64,000 nt of DNA, taken from positions 1 to 64,000 of the forward strand of contig NZ_SDIK01000022.1 in the NCBI RefSeq assembly GCF_008016795.1, written 5' to 3'. The stretch is from Prevotella brunnea. Its GTDB lineage: Bacteria > Bacteroidota > Bacteroidia > Bacteroidales > Bacteroidaceae. The position numbers and the translations under genes are program-made. Shown here piece after piece: positions 7,928 through 18,952 of this stretch (its first letter is position 1; each line of letters begins with the position of its first letter). The notes beneath the pieces were generated by a model. That model saw only the letters and a program-made list of their open reading frames with translations. It did not search any database and was not told where the DNA came from.

Positions 7928-7993
7928 TTCTCATAGCAGATGTTGTTCATGGCGTTGTCATTGACTAACGTTATGCGCAATGTATAGAAATTC

Positions 7994-8031
7994 GGTTAGG
8001 ATTTGCTAAGTAGGCAGGTCCTAACCTTTTT
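7994..8031 (+). terminator. Attenuator/terminator hairpin between rplL and rpoB
   Basis: A 13-bp stem (7994-8006 with 8014-8026, two G-U pairs, core GGTTAGGA/TCCTAACC) has a 7-nt loop and runs straight into TTTTT at 8027-8031. This is a strong intrinsic terminator shape. No promoter consensus is evident between it and rpoB at 8106, so partial read-through is the likely design. It would lower rpoBC expression relative to rplL, as the rplL-rpoB attenuator does in E. coli. Confidence 0.8.
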
Positions 8032-8105
8032 GTGTCTTTCGACAATTATTCGGATTTAATCCGATAGGTGTATTTCAAGTTACACTTTATTTTCAATTTT
8101 AATTT

Positions 8106-11100
8106 ATGGCAACAGAGAATAAACCCAGAATAAACTTCGCCAGTGTTCAGAATCCGTATCCTTATCCGGATTTTCTTGATTTGCAATTGAAGTCGTTCCG
8201 CGATTTCTTGCAATTGGATACTCCACCGGAGGAACGTAAGAATGACGGTCTCTATAAGGTATTTGTAGAGAATTTTCCCATTACCGATACACGTAACAAT
8301 TTTGTTCTTGAATTCTTGGATTATTATATTGATCCGCCTCGCTATACCATTGAGGAATGCCTTGAACGTGGACTGACTTACAGCGTCCCCTTGAAGGCTA
8401 AGATGAAATTGTATTGTACGGACCCGGATCATGAGGATTTCGGAACCTTTATACAGGACGTGTTCTTAGGTACTATTCCCTATATGACCACTAATGGCAC
8501 TTTCGTAATTAACGGTGCTGAACGAGTTGTTGTTTCCCAACTTCATCGCTCTCCGGGGGTATTCTTTGGACAAGGCGTACATGCCAATGGTACTTTACTT
8601 TATAGTGCTCGTATCATTCCGTTCAAAGGGTCTTGGATAGAGTTTGCTACGGATATTAACAATGTCATGTATGCGTACATCGATCGTAAGAAGAAGCTAC
8701 CTGTTACAACAATGCTCCGTGCGATTGGTTTTGAAAGCGATAAAGACATTCTTCAGATTTTTGACCTTTGCGAGGAAGTTAAGGTCAATAAGAAGAATAT
8801 GAAGGCGGCTATCGGAAGAAAGCTTGCCGGCAATGTAATGAAAAGTTGGAACGAGGATTTCGTTGATGAAGATACGGGTGAAGTGGTGTCCATCGAAAGA
8901 AACGAAGTCGTTGTGGAACGTGAGTCTGAAATCAGCGAGGAGAACATTGGGGAAATACTTGAGAGTGGAGTATCTTCCATTCTTTTGCACAAAGACGAGG
9001 AAATTGCGAATATGTATTCCATCATTTTCAATACACTCGCTAAAGATCCAAGCCACTCTGAGATAGAGGCTGTTAATTACATCTACCGTCAGTTGAGAAA
9101 TGCTGATGCTGTTGATGATGCCAGTGCACGGGAAGTCTTCCAAAACCTCTTCTTCTCCGACAAACGTTATGATTTAGGTGAAGTTGGGCGTTATCGCATT
9201 AACAGGAAGTTGGGGCTTGACACAGACATGGATGTACGTGTCTTGACCAAAGATGATATCATTGAGATTATCAAATATCTCATCAATCTTGTCAATTCAA
9301 ACGCTACGGTTGACGATATCGACCACTTGTCGAATCGGCGCGTACGTACCGTGGGTGAGCAGTTGGCAAACCAATTCTCTATTGGTTTGGCTCGTATGAG
9401 TAGAACCATTCGTGAGCGCATGAATGTTCGCGATAACGAAGTGTTCCAGCCAACCGACTTGATTAATGCCAAGACCATATCCAGCGTTATCAATTCATTC
9501 TTTGGAACCAATCCGCTGAGTCAGTTCATGGACCAGACCAATCCTTTGGCTGAAGTAACACATAAACGTCGCCTCTCTGCATTGGGTCCCGGTGGTCTTT
9601 CTCGTGAACGTGCCGGTTTTGAGGTACGTGATGTGCATTATACGCATTATGGTCGTCTTTGCCCGATTGAATCTCCTGAAGGACCTAACATTGGTTTGAT
9701 TTCCTCTCTTTGCCTTTATGCGAAAATAAATGAACTTGGCTTTATTGTAACACCCTATAGAAAAGTAACGGATTCAAAGGTTGATCTTGACAACGACCAT
9801 GTTGTTTATATGACAGCTGAAGAAGAGGAGGATTTGCCTGTAGGACAGGGCAATGCTCCTTTGAATCCTGATGGTACATTTATTCGTAGTTATGTGAAAT
9901 GTCGTCAGGATGCCGACTATCCCGTAGTTGAACCTCACGAGGTGTCGCTGATGGATGTATCTCCTCAGCAGATCGCTTCCGTTTCGGCAGGATTGATTCC
10001 TTTCTTGGAACATGATGATGGTCACCGTGCTCTCATGGGCTGTAACATGATGCGTCAGGCTGTACCTTTGTTGCACAATGATGCTCCAATCGTTGGAACA
10101 GGATTGGAACGACAGGTATGCGAGGATTCTCGTACCATGATTACGGCAGAGGGAGATGGCGTGATAGAATATGTTGATGCCACTACCATTCGTATTCTTT
10201 ACGACCGTACCGAAGAAGAAGAATTCGTAAGTTTTGAGCCGGCATTAAAGGAATATCGTATTCCTAAATTCAGAAGGACGAACCAAAACATGGTTGTCGA
10301 TCTTCGTCCCATCTGCGATAAAGGTCAGCGCGTGAAGAAGGGCGACATCCTGACGGAAGGTTACGCAACGGAAAACGGCGAGTTAGCATTAGGTAGAAAT
10401 CTGCTTGTTGCCTATATGCCATGGAAAGGTTACAACTACGAGGACGCTGTGGTAATCTCAGAGAGGATGGTTCGTGAGGATGTACTGACTTCAGTCCATG
10501 TGGATGAATATTCCCTGGAGGTTCGAGAAACAAAACGCGGTGTAGAGGAGTTCACTTCCGATATACCCAATGTAAGTGAAGAAGCCACAAAGGACCTTGA
10601 TGAGAACGGTGTCATTCGGGTTGGTGCACGCGTAGAACCGGGTGATATCATGATTGGTAAGATATCACCAAAGGGAGAGAGCGATCCTTCGCCGGAAGAA
10701 AAACTGCTAAGAGCCATCTTTGGGGATAAGGCGGGGGATGTTAAGGATTCTTCGTTAAAAGCCAATCCGTCTTTGAGCGGTGTGGTCATTGATAAGAAAC
10801 TCTTCGCTCGTGCCGTAAAGACTCGTGAAAGCAAACGCCGAGATAAAGAAACACTTAAAAAACTTGACGAAGAGCAAGAAGCAAAGAATAAAGACCTAAA
10901 GGAGTTGCTGGTAGATAAGCTTGTCCTACTTACCAAGGATAAGGTGTCGGCAGGAATAAAGGATTATTCCAATGCTGAAATTATTACGAAGGGCAGTAAA
11001 TTCACCATCGCGATGTTGATGAACCTTGATTATGAAGGCATTCAATCTAATGGATGGACGGATGACGAACATACCAATTCTTTGATTCAGCAAGTCATCA

Positions 11101-11915
11101 TGAATTACATCCGCAAGTTCAAGCAGATGGACGCGGAATTGAAACGTAAGAAATTCTCCATCACCATTGGCGATGAACTACCGTCGGGAGTGTTGCAGAT
11201 GGCGAAGGTATATATCGCGAAAAAACGTAAGATTCAAGTTGGTGATAAACTTGCGGGTCGTCATGGAAATAAAGGTATCGTTTCTAAAGTGGTTCGTGTG
11301 GAGGATATGCCTTTCTTGGAAGATGGTCGTCCGGTAGATTTGGTCTTGAACCCAATGGGTGTGCCATCGCGTATGAACCTCGGACAGATTTTTGAGGCTA
11401 TCCTTGGCGCAGCCGGGAGTAAGTTGGGAATAAAGTTTGCTACTCCAATCTTTGATGGAGCTAAATTGGAAGAGTTGAAAGAATGGACGGATAAGGCAGG
11501 CTTGCCAAACCTCTGTTCCACTTATATTTATGATGGTGAAACCGGAGAACGTTTCGACCAGCCGGCAACAGTAGGCATGACCTACTTCTTAAAGCTCGGT
11601 CATATGGTAGAAGACAAGATGCACGCACGCAGTATTGGTCCGTATTCTCTTATAACGCAACAACCTCTTGGAGGTAAAGCACAGTTTGGTGGTCAGCGTT
11701 TTGGAGAAATGGAGGTTTGGGCGATCGAGGCATTTGGCGCATCGCATATCCTTCAAGAGATTCTTACCATTAAGTCGGATGACGTTGTTGGACGTTCCAA
11801 GGCTTATGAAGCAATTGTCAAGGGCGAGCCCATGCCTACGCCGGGTATTCCGGAATCGCTTAACGTGTTATTACATGAACTCCGCGGTTTGGGCTTGAGT
11901 GTTAAACTTGACTAA
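8106..11915 (+). CDS. rpoB: DNA-directed RNA polymerase subunit beta
   Basis: 1269 residues, normal for Bacteroidota. The rifampicin pocket ([18 protein letters not shown] then [18 protein letters not shown]) carries the wild-type residues equivalent to E. coli Asp516, His526 and Ser531, so no resistance change is visible. Late motifs include the [10 protein letters not shown] segment and the C-terminal [21 protein letters not shown] clamp contact. 178 nt after rplL with the attenuator between; rpoC follows after 27 nt. Confidence 0.98.
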   Translation: MATENKPRINFASVQNPYPYPDFLDLQLKSFRDFLQLDTPPEERKNDGLYKVFVENFPITDTRNNFVLEFLDYYIDPPRYTIEECLERGLTYSVPLKAKMKLYCTDPDHEDFGTFIQDVFLGTIPYMTTNGTFVINGAERVVVSQLHRSPGVFFGQGVHANGTLLYSARIIPFKGSWIEFATDINNVMYAYIDRKKKLPVTTMLRAIGFESDKDILQIFDLCEEVKVNKKNMKAAIGRKLAGNVMKSWNEDFVDEDTGEVVSIERNEVVVERESEISEENIGEILESGVSSILLHKDEEIANMYSIIFNTLAKDPSHSEIEAVNYIYRQLRNADAVDDASAREVFQNLFFSDKRYDLGEVGRYRINRKLGLDTDMDVRVLTKDDIIEIIKYLINLVNSNATVDDIDHLSNRRVRTVGEQLANQFSIGLARMSRTIRERMNVRDNEVFQPTDLINAKTISSVINSFFGTNPLSQFMDQTNPLAEVTHKRRLSALGPGGLSRERAGFEVRDVHYTHYGRLCPIESPEGPNIGLISSLCLYAKINELGFIVTPYRKVTDSKVDLDNDHVVYMTAEEEEDLPVGQGNAPLNPDGTFIRSYVKCRQDADYPVVEPHEVSLMDVSPQQIASVSAGLIPFLEHDDGHRALMGCNMMRQAVPLLHNDAPIVGTGLERQVCEDSRTMITAEGDGVIEYVDATTIRILYDRTEEEEFVSFEPALKEYRIPKFRRTNQNMVVDLRPICDKGQRVKKGDILTEGYATENGELALGRNLLVAYMPWKGYNYEDAVVISERMVREDVLTSVHVDEYSLEVRETKRGVEEFTSDIPNVSEEATKDLDENGVIRVGARVEPGDIMIGKISPKGESDPSPEEKLLRAIFGDKAGDVKDSSLKANPSLSGVVIDKKLFARAVKTRESKRRDKETLKKLDEEQEAKNKDLKELLVDKLVLLTKDKVSAGIKDYSNAEIITKGSKFTIAMLMNLDYEGIQSNGWTDDEHTNSLIQQVIMNYIRKFKQMDAELKRKKFSITIGDELPSGVLQMAKVYIAKKRKIQVGDKLAGRHGNKGIVSKVVRVEDMPFLEDGRPVDLVLNPMGVPSRMNLGQIFEAILGAAGSKLGIKFATPIFDGAKLEELKEWTDKAGLPNLCSTYIYDGETGERFDQPATVGMTYFLKLGHMVEDKMHARSIGPYSLITQQPLGGKAQFGGQRFGEMEVWAIEAFGASHILQEILTIKSDDVVGRSKAYEAIVKGEPMPTPGIPESLNVLLHELRGLGLSVKLD

Positions 11916-11942
11916 TACGAACACCTCAAAAATTGAAGAATA

Positions 11943-14900
11943 ATGGCTTTTAAGAAAGATAATAAGGTTAAGAGTAATTTCAACAAAATTACAATAGGAC
12001 TTGCTTCTCCTGAGGAAGTTCTTGAGAATTCCTATGGTGAGGTAACTAAGCCTGAAACAATAAATTATCGTACCTATAAACCGGAACGCGATGGTTTGTT
12101 TTGTGAGCGAATATTTGGTCCGACAAAGGATTACGAGTGTGGTTGCGGTAAATATAAGCGTATCCGATACAAGGGAATTGTCTGCGATCGTTGTGGCGTA
12201 GAGGTAACAGAAAAGAAGGTTAGACGTGAGCGTGCCGGTCATATCGAACTGGTTGTTCCCGTTGCTCATATCTGGTACTTTAGAAGCCTTCCTAACAAGA
12301 TTGGCTATCTGTTGGGACTTCCCACCAAGAAATTGGATTCGGTAATCTATTATGAGAAATATATCGTCATCCAACCCGGTGTCGTTGAAGGAATGAAAAA
12401 TGCCGATACGGACGAAGAACTGAACGGATCTCATAAATTCGATCTTATCTCCGAAGAGGAATATTTGGACATTCTTGACAACAGACTACCCGAGGGGAAT
12501 GAGCGATTGGATAATTCCGATCCCAAGAAATTCATTGCGAAAATGGGCGCAGAGGCTGTTTATGACCTTTTGGTTGGGATAGATTTGGATCATCTTGCCG
12601 GTGAACTTCGCGACCGTGCCACTACGGATTCCAGTCAGCAGCGCAAGACAGAGGCTCTGAAACGTTTGCAAGTGGTGGAAGCTTTCCGTCAATCGGAAGG
12701 AATTAATCGTCCGGAATGGATGATAATGAAGATTATCCCCGTAACACCCCCCGAACTGCGTCCTTTGGTTCCGTTGGATGGTGGGCGTTTTGCCACATCC
12801 GACTTGAACGATCTCTATCGAAGGGTTATCATTCGTAACAATCGTTTGAAACGCCTGATTGAGATTAAGGCTCCCGAAGTAATTCTTCGCAACGAAAAGC
12901 GTATGCTTCAAGAAGCCGTCGATTCTTTGTTCGACAATAGTCGCAAATCGTCAGCCGTAAAGAGCGAGAGCAATCGCCCATTGAAGTCGCTTTCCGATTC
13001 ACTAAAAGGTAAGCAAGGACGTTTCCGTCAGAACCTCCTTGGTAAGCGTGTGGATTATTCGGCTCGTTCGGTTATCGTTGTTGGGCCGGAATTGAAGATG
13101 GGCGAATGTGGTCTTCCCAAACTCATGGCGGCAGAACTTTACAAGCCGTTTATTATTCGTAAACTCATCGAGCGAGGTATCGTGAAGACCGTGAAGAGTG
13201 CTAAGAAAATTGTAGATCGTCGCGAACCGGTTATTTGGGACATCTTGGAAAACGTTATGAAGGGACATCCCGTACTCTTGAACCGTGCTCCTACGCTCCA
13301 CCGCTTGGGTATTCAAGCTTTCCAGCCTAAGCTGATAGAGGGAAAAGCCATACAGCTTCATCCATTGGCTTGTACGGCATTCAATGCCGATTTTGATGGC
13401 GACCAAATGGCAGTACACCTTCCTTTAAGTAACGAAGCAATCCTTGAGGCGCAAGTCTTGATGCTCCAGAGTCATAATATTTTGAATCCTGCCAATGGTG
13501 CACCTATTACCGTCCCATCCCAAGATATGGTGCTGGGTCTGTATTATATCACCAAGTTCCGTCCGGGTGCACAGGGTGAAGGCTTATGCTTCTATGGCTC
13601 TGAAGAGGCGATAATCGCTCATAACGAAGGTCGTTGCGATTTGCACGCAAAAGTAAAGGTTGTCGTTGACGACCTTATTGATGGAAAACTTCAAAAACAT
13701 ATGGTTGAAACCTCCATCGGTCGTGTGATAGTTAATCAGATTATCCCGACAGAGGTAGGCTACTTTAACGATATCATTTCCAAGAAATCACTTCGCGGTC
13801 TCATTGCCGAGGTGATTAAAGCCGTTGGTATGGCGCGTGCGTGTGCTTTCCTCGATGGTATCAAGAACTTGGGTTATCGCATGGCTTATACCGCCGGTTT
13901 ATCTTTCAACTTGGGAGATATTATCGTGCCCGAAGAAAAAGTCGATATTGTCGGTAAAGGGCAGGCAGAAGTCGATCAGGTGAAGGCGAATTATGAAATG
14001 GGCTTCATCACCGATAAAGAACGTTACAATCAGGTGATTGATGCGTGGACACACGTGAACAACAAACTGAAACAGAGCGTTATGAAACACATGGTTGAGG
14101 ACGATCAAGGCTTCAACGCTGTCTATATGATGCTTGATTCGGGAGCTCGTGGTTCTGCCGACCAGATTGCGCAGCTGGCAGGTATGCGAGGCTTGATGGC
14201 AAAGCCACAGAAGGCAGGTGCCGAAGGAGCACAGATCATTGAGAACCCTATCCTTTCAAACTTTAAGGAAGGTATGTCGGTGCTTGAATACTTCATCTCC
14301 TCGCATGGTGCTCGTAAAGGTCTTGCCGATACGGCTATGAAGACAGCCGATGCAGGATACTTGACGCGTCGTTTGGTGGATGTTTCTCACGATGTGATTA
14401 TCACTGAAGAAGATTGCGGTTCACTTCGCGGTTTGGAATGTCGGGCATTGAAGAACGGCGATGAGGTCATTGCTTCTCTTTTTGAGCGCATTTTGGGGCG
14501 TGTCTCCGTTCACGATGTCATCCATCCTACCACGGGAGAACTCATTGTTGCATCGGGTGAGGAGATTACGGAAGAGAAAGCCAAGATGATAGACGAGTCT
14601 CCGTTGGAGATGGTGGAGATTCGTTCTGTTCTTACTTGTGAGAGTAAGCGCGGAGTATGTCAAAAGTGTTATGGTCGCAACCTTGCTTCTGCGCGCATGG
14701 TACACTTGGGCGAAGCAGTCGGAGTTATTGCCGCACAAGCTATTGGTGAGCCCGGAACACAGCTGACGCTTCGTACTTTCCACGCCGGAGGTGTAGCCGG
14801 AAACGCCGCAGCGAACGCTACCATCACCTCAAAGAATGATGCCAAAGTGGAGTTTGATGAACTTCGCACCGTTCCTTTTGTTGACGATGAGGATAAAGCC

Positions 14901-16316
14901 TGCCAAAAGGTAGTAAGCCGCTTGGCTGAAATTAGGTTCATTGATCAGAATACCGGTATTGTGCTTTTGACGGAGAGCGTTCCTTATGGTAGCACACTCT
15001 ATTTCAAGAATGGTGATAAGGTGAAGAAGGGTGATCTTATCTGTAAGTGGGATCCGTTCAATGCCGTTATCGTCAGTGAATATGCAGGTGTGCTTCGGCT
15101 TCACGATGTCGCTGAAGGTCTTACCTACAAGGCGGAAACCGATGATGCTACCGGCTTGACCGAACGCATCATCACCGAATCTCGCGACAAGGGTAAAGTG
15201 CCCACTGTGGATGTCGTTAAGAAAGGCGCGAAGAAAGGTGCTAATGGCGTTTATGAGGATAAGGATATTCTCGGAACTTATAACCTTCCGGTGGGCGGAC
15301 ACCTTGAGCAGATTGTGCGCGATGGTGCTGAAATCAAGACCGGAACAACGCTTGTAAAGATACCGCGTTCTGTTGGAGGCGCAGGCGATATCACCGGTGG
15401 TCTTCCACGTGTTACCGAACTCTTCGAAGCGCGTAATCCATCCAATCCTGCCGTGGTTTCAGAAATCGATGGTGAGGTGGCAATGGGTAAAGTGAAGCGT
15501 GGTAATCGTGAGATAATTATCACTTCAAAAACCGGTGAACAACGCAAGTACCTCGTAAGTCTGTCCAAACAGATACTTGTTCAGGAACATGATGCCGTTC
15601 GTGCCGGAACCCCACTTTCAGATGGTGTCATTACACCGGCAGACATTCTTTCTATCAAAGGTCCTACCGCCGTACAGGAATACATCGTTAATGAGGTTCA
15701 GGACGTGTATCGTTTGCAGGGTGTGAAGATAAACGACAAACACTTTGAGATTATCGTGCGTCAGATGATGCGTAAAGTTCGCATAGAAGACCCGGGCGAT
15801 ACCACGTTCCTTGAACAAGAGTTGGTTGATAAGCTCGACTTCTCCGAAGAGAACGATAGAATATGGGGCAAGAAAGTGGTTATCGATGCCGGCGACTCGG
15901 AAAATTGTTACAAGGGACAAATCCTATCCGTTCGCAAACTCCGCGATGAGAATTCCAGCCTGAAGCGTCGCGACCTCAAGTTGGTTCAAGTGCGCGATGC
16001 CGTTCAAGCCACAGCCACCCAGATGCTGCAGGGTATCACTCGTGCCGCTTTGGGTACGAAGAGCTTCATGAGTGCCGCTTCCTTCCAAGAGACAACCAAG
16101 GTGCTCAACGAAGCCGCTATCCGGGCTAAGAGCGATACATTGGATGGTATGAAGGAAAATGTAATCTGTGGTCATCTTATTCCTGCGGGAACCGGACTTC
16201 GTCAGTGGCAACGACTCGTTGTCGGCTCAAAAGAAGATCATGTGCGTATGGAGGCCAATAAAAAGAACGTTCTCGACTTCACCGATCAAGATGGTAACGA
16301 AGTCGAAGAGGAATAA
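11943..16316 (+). CDS. rpoC: DNA-directed RNA polymerase subunit beta'
   Basis: 1457 residues. The N-terminal zinc-binding motif ([13 protein letters not shown] then CDRCGVEV) comes near residues 66-87. The catalytic Mg-binding motif [12 protein letters not shown] lies near 480-491. The second Cys cluster ([13 protein letters not shown]) is near residue 900. The trigger loop and C-terminal segments are complete. Last gene of the unit, followed at once by a strong terminator. Confidence 0.98.
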   Translation: MAFKKDNKVKSNFNKITIGLASPEEVLENSYGEVTKPETINYRTYKPERDGLFCERIFGPTKDYECGCGKYKRIRYKGIVCDRCGVEVTEKKVRRERAGHIELVVPVAHIWYFRSLPNKIGYLLGLPTKKLDSVIYYEKYIVIQPGVVEGMKNADTDEELNGSHKFDLISEEEYLDILDNRLPEGNERLDNSDPKKFIAKMGAEAVYDLLVGIDLDHLAGELRDRATTDSSQQRKTEALKRLQVVEAFRQSEGINRPEWMIMKIIPVTPPELRPLVPLDGGRFATSDLNDLYRRVIIRNNRLKRLIEIKAPEVILRNEKRMLQEAVDSLFDNSRKSSAVKSESNRPLKSLSDSLKGKQGRFRQNLLGKRVDYSARSVIVVGPELKMGECGLPKLMAAELYKPFIIRKLIERGIVKTVKSAKKIVDRREPVIWDILENVMKGHPVLLNRAPTLHRLGIQAFQPKLIEGKAIQLHPLACTAFNADFDGDQMAVHLPLSNEAILEAQVLMLQSHNILNPANGAPITVPSQDMVLGLYYITKFRPGAQGEGLCFYGSEEAIIAHNEGRCDLHAKVKVVVDDLIDGKLQKHMVETSIGRVIVNQIIPTEVGYFNDIISKKSLRGLIAEVIKAVGMARACAFLDGIKNLGYRMAYTAGLSFNLGDIIVPEEKVDIVGKGQAEVDQVKANYEMGFITDKERYNQVIDAWTHVNNKLKQSVMKHMVEDDQGFNAVYMMLDSGARGSADQIAQLAGMRGLMAKPQKAGAEGAQIIENPILSNFKEGMSVLEYFISSHGARKGLADTAMKTADAGYLTRRLVDVSHDVIITEEDCGSLRGLECRALKNGDEVIASLFERILGRVSVHDVIHPTTGELIVASGEEITEEKAKMIDESPLEMVEIRSVLTCESKRGVCQKCYGRNLASARMVHLGEAVGVIAAQAIGEPGTQLTLRTFHAGGVAGNAAANATITSKNDAKVEFDELRTVPFVDDEDKACQKVVSRLAEIRFIDQNTGIVLLTESVPYGSTLYFKNGDKVKKGDLICKWDPFNAVIVSEYAGVLRLHDVAEGLTYKAETDDATGLTERIITESRDKGKVPTVDVVKKGAKKGANGVYEDKDILGTYNLPVGGHLEQIVRDGAEIKTGTTLVKIPRSVGGAGDITGGLPRVTELFEARNPSNPAVVSEIDGEVAMGKVKRGNREIIITSKTGEQRKYLVSLSKQILVQEHDAVRAGTPLSDGVITPADILSIKGPTAVQEYIVNEVQDVYRLQGVKINDKHFEIIVRQMMRKVRIEDPGDTTFLEQELVDKLDFSEENDRIWGKKVVIDAGDSENCYKGQILSVRKLRDENSSLKRRDLKLVQVRDAVQATATQMLQGITRAALGTKSFMSAASFQETTKVLNEAAIRAKSDTLDGMKENVICGHLIPAGTGLRQWQRLVVGSKEDHVRMEANKKNVLDFTDQDGNEVEEE

Positions 16317-16334
16317 ATCTCTATACTTTTGAAT

Positions 16335-16371
16335 AAAAAGAGGACATGCCTATGGTATGTCCTCTTTTTTT
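16335..16371 (+). terminator. Intrinsic terminator of the rpoBC unit
   Basis: An 11-bp stem (16340-16350 with 16354-16364, core GAGGACAT/ATGTCCTC, one G-U) has a 3-nt loop, is flanked by an A-run and is followed by at least seven T. It lies 19 nt after the rpoC stop. Confidence 0.92.
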
Positions 16372-16663
16372 CAATCCTTTTTCGGAATGAGGCGTAACTC
16401 TATATTCGCATTGGGAATGGACGTGTAACCGTTTTTTTAATGGAACATTGCAAAAGGTAATCTGCGAATTGTTATGCGCTTTGTTCACAACCGTGATATT
16501 GACAGTGCCCGGGAGGTTGATTTTCTTGCGTGCGAACATTGTACAGAGATACACGTTTTTTTTACTTGCGTCCAAGTAAGCACACTTTAATCATTTCCTT
16601 TCATTTTCTACGTCTTGTTGTTGGCTTATGATCTTTTACGTGGAAAAAGATGATGATGTTTTC

Positions 16664-16694
16664 TTGTTGCTTTCCCTTATTTACATTAACTTTG
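16664..16694 (+). promoter_or_regulatory. Promoter of the DUF3467 gene
   Basis: TTG at 16664-16666, a 20-nt spacer and TAACTTTG at 16687-16694, about 30 nt before ATG. The rest of the 353-bp gap after rpoC (16372-16663) shows nothing else supportable. Confidence 0.65.
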
Positions 16695-16724
16695 CATCAG
16701 TTAAATCAATAATCAAAAGAAGAA

Positions 16725-17048
16725 ATGGAAAATAACAATCAAAAACCACAAGGTCAGCAGTTGCAAATAGATTTAAGTCCCGAATTGGCAAAAGGTGTTT
16801 ATACCAATTTTCAAATCATTTCCCATTCCAGTTCGGAATTTGTGATAGATTTCGTAACCATGCTTCCGGGCATACCCAAGGCTTCTGTTTCCAGTAGGGT
16901 GGTGATGGCCCCCGAACACGCTAAACGCTTGTTGGGCGCGTTACAGGAGAATATCATCAGATACGAAGCGGAATTTGGTAAAATAAATATCCCTAACCAA
17001 CAACCACGCACAATAGCCCCCTTCGGTGTAAACAAGGGCGAGGCGTAA
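16725..17048 (+). CDS. DUF3467 domain-containing protein
   Basis: 107 residues. The conserved core (about 14-85) is QLQIDLSPELAKGVYTNFQ, a Ser-rich stretch with FVIDFVTMLPG, and SRVVMAPEHAKRLLGALQENI, which is the DUF3467 pattern. No signal peptide or membrane segment, so cytosolic. The function of the family is unknown. It has its own promoter, and a 784-bp gap follows. Its place next to rpoC is common in this group but does not indicate a role. Confidence 0.88.
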   Translation: MENNNQKPQGQQLQIDLSPELAKGVYTNFQIISHSSSEFVIDFVTMLPGIPKASVSSRVVMAPEHAKRLLGALQENIIRYEAEFGKINIPNQQPRTIAPFGVNKGEA

Positions 17049-17303
17049 TAATGGAAAAAGCCAAACTAATCAGATTGCCCCTGTTTATTTTTGGGGATGG
17101 TCTGTTTGCTCGTTTTTATCCATGGTGTCCTAAATATTTTTAGAGAACTCACGATGCGTTGCATCCGATCATGCGACTTGACGTGTCGTGCTCCAATGCC
17201 GAACAGCACCCGGCTCCTCATGTTTTCAATTCATGTTTAGACGGTGGAAAACAGATTCTTGTTACCGAAAAAAGCGACCCGACCATCGCTGCGAAATAAT
17301 ATG

Positions 17304-17485
17304 ACAAAAACAACATTCGGATAGCATTTCGTAACCTTCTGATAATCAATGTGATATTGATTATGATCTAAAAGGTGAGCTTTTGCACTTCAATTCATGA
17401 CCTATTGCATTGCAAAAGGTCAGCTTTCGGAACGTGAAAGTTAAGCTTTGTACTGATAGAATGAAAATATTTAGGACACTATGGG
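17304..17485 (+). repeat. Intergenic repeat family 1, copy A (about 180 bp)
   Basis: Colinear with copy B at 35851-36034. Shared blocks are ACAAAAA, TTCGTAA, TGATAATCA, GATATT, then 17-nt dyads of the form CAAAAG-N5-CTTTTG repeated every 22 bp, CAATTCATGACC, and GGACACT near the end. The surrounding gap 17049-17832 shows no credible gene. A 64-residue frame across the repeat is rejected. Confidence 0.75.
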
Positions 17486-17696
17486 TTAAAAACATGATTT
17501 TTTACGTGCAATATTGCATTTATAATGTGAGGATTGGGATGGCAGCTGTTTCGCAAGAAGCCTGCGATAAGGGAATGAGTTGCAACGATGTTTGGAAATT
17601 TTAAACGGATGGATGACGAGACGAATGTTAAATAACGATACAAAAGTTATTTATTGTTAATTATATAAATGAGCTAAGTTATTCTTTTTCTTATTC

Positions 17697-17728
17697 TTAG
17701 GTCTTTTAACAGAAAGTTTGTACCTTTG
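17697..17728 (+). promoter_or_regulatory. Promoter of the str-S10-spc-alpha ribosomal cluster
   Basis: TACCTTTG at 17721-17728, with TTAG (one mismatch to TTTG) at 17697-17700 and a 20-nt spacer. The leader to rpsL is about 100 nt. Confidence 0.65.
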
Positions 17729-17832
17729 CACCCCGAAACACCTCTATGCGTGTCTTCATATATATTAAGGTGTGCATTGGCGTTTTAACAGGTTGATAAC
17801 AAACAAAATAATAATATATAATAAATTCAATT

Positions 17833-18216
17833 ATGCCTACTATTTCACAATTGGTAAAAAATGGCAGAAAAGTGATTGTAGAAAAGAGCAAGTCTCCGGC
17901 TTTGGATAATTGTCCTCAGCGTCGTGGAGTCTGTGTTCGTGTTTATACTACAACACCTAAAAAGCCTAATTCGGCAATGCGTAAGGTTGCCCGTGTTCGT
18001 TTGACAAACCAAAAGGAAGTCAACTCCTACATACCGGGAGAAGGTCATAACTTACAGGAACACAGTATCGTGTTGGTTCGTGGTGGTCGTGTTAAGGATC
18101 TCCCTGGTGTACGCTATCACATCGTTCGCGGTACGCTTGATACCGCAGGTGTTGCAAACCGCACACAGCGCCGTTCAAAGTACGGTGCAAAGCGTCCAAA
18201 AGCAGCTAAGAAGTAA
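17833..18216 (+). CDS. rpsL: 30S ribosomal protein uS12
   Basis: 127 residues. Conserved decoding-centre segments [13 protein letters not shown] (39-51) and [13 protein letters not shown] carry the wild-type lysines whose change gives streptomycin resistance in other bacteria. First gene of the ribosomal supercluster. The gap to rpsG (229 nt) is long and contains a hairpin. Confidence 0.98.
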   Translation: MPTISQLVKNGRKVIVEKSKSPALDNCPQRRGVCVRVYTTTPKKPNSAMRKVARVRLTNQKEVNSYIPGEGHNLQEHSIVLVRGGRVKDLPGVRYHIVRGTLDTAGVANRTQRRSKYGAKRPKAAKK

Positions 18217-18225
18217 TAATCGTTT

Positions 18226-18257
18226 GAGTTTCTTTCCCTTTACAGGGAAGGGAACTT
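18226..18257 (+). promoter_or_regulatory. Hairpin in the rpsL-rpsG intercistronic region
   Basis: An 11-13 bp stem (core TTTCCC / GGGAAG, with G-U pairs) has a 6-nt loop and begins 10 nt after the rpsL stop. No T-run follows. In E. coli the rpsL-rpsG spacer is the S7 repressor target; this hairpin and the unusually long 229-nt spacer could be the counterpart. Confidence 0.5.
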
Positions 18258-18445
18258 GAATGGTTGTAAAGCCTTTCAATTAACAGTCGGAGAAGGTTGG
18301 TAAATGAGAGGAAAACAATAGAAAAGTCAAAATAAGTTTTGCTGGAGAATTGTTAATCACAAGGTTGAGTAAAAGTCCAAGAGTGGATTTTGAAGAACGG
18401 AAAAGACGACAGCCTCCGCAGACTAATAAAAGTTTTTAATATAAA

Positions 18446-18922
18446 ATGAGAAAAGCAAAACCAAAGAAACGTGTGATCTTACCGGATCCAAAGTTTAATG
18501 ACCAAAAGGTCTCAAAATTTGTTAATCATCTTATGTATGATGGTAAGAAGAATACCTCATACGAAATATTCTATGCCGCGTTGGACATTGTAGCGACAAA
18601 GATGAAAGACCAAGAGAAGTCTCCGCTTGAAATTTGGAAACAGGCACTCGACAATATCACGCCTCAAGTAGAGGTGAAGAGTCGCCGAATTGGTGGTGCG
18701 ACATTCCAAGTACCGACAGAGATTCGTCCTGATCGCAAGGAAAGTGTGTCAATGAAGAACATGATTGCTTTTGCGCGCAAACGCGGTGGAAAGAGCATGG
18801 CTGAAAAACTTGCTGCCGAGATTATGGATGCATCCAACAGTCAGGGAGGTGCTTACAAGCGTAAGGAAGATATGCATCGCATGGCTGAGGCTAACCGTGC
18901 TTTCGCTCACTTCAGATTCTAA
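18446..18922 (+). CDS. rpsG: 30S ribosomal protein uS7
   Basis: 158 residues. Conserved [18 protein letters not shown] start, the [16 protein letters not shown] beta-hairpin, and the C-terminal [14 protein letters not shown] helix. Primary 16S rRNA 3'-domain binder; in E. coli also the str operon repressor. Followed by fusA after 30 nt. Confidence 0.98.
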   Translation: MRKAKPKKRVILPDPKFNDQKVSKFVNHLMYDGKKNTSYEIFYAALDIVATKMKDQEKSPLEIWKQALDNITPQVEVKSRRIGGATFQVPTEIRPDRKESVSMKNMIAFARKRGGKSMAEKLAAEIMDASNSQGGAYKRKEDMHRMAEANRAFAHFRF

Positions 18923-18952
18923 ACGACGAAACTTAACTATAAAGCAAAAAAA

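Noticed and set aside
9511-9620. Rifampicin-resistance change in rpoB
   Set aside because: The pocket residues read as wild type; no substitution is visible at the positions best known for resistance.
16321-16575. 84-residue minus-strand frame after rpoC
   Set aside because: It runs through the rpoC terminator hairpin, and its composition looks like translated non-coding sequence.
17410-17604. 64-residue plus-strand frame in the gap before rpsL
   Set aside because: It lies across repeat copy A and is not preserved in colinear copy B, as would be expected if the repeat encoded protein.
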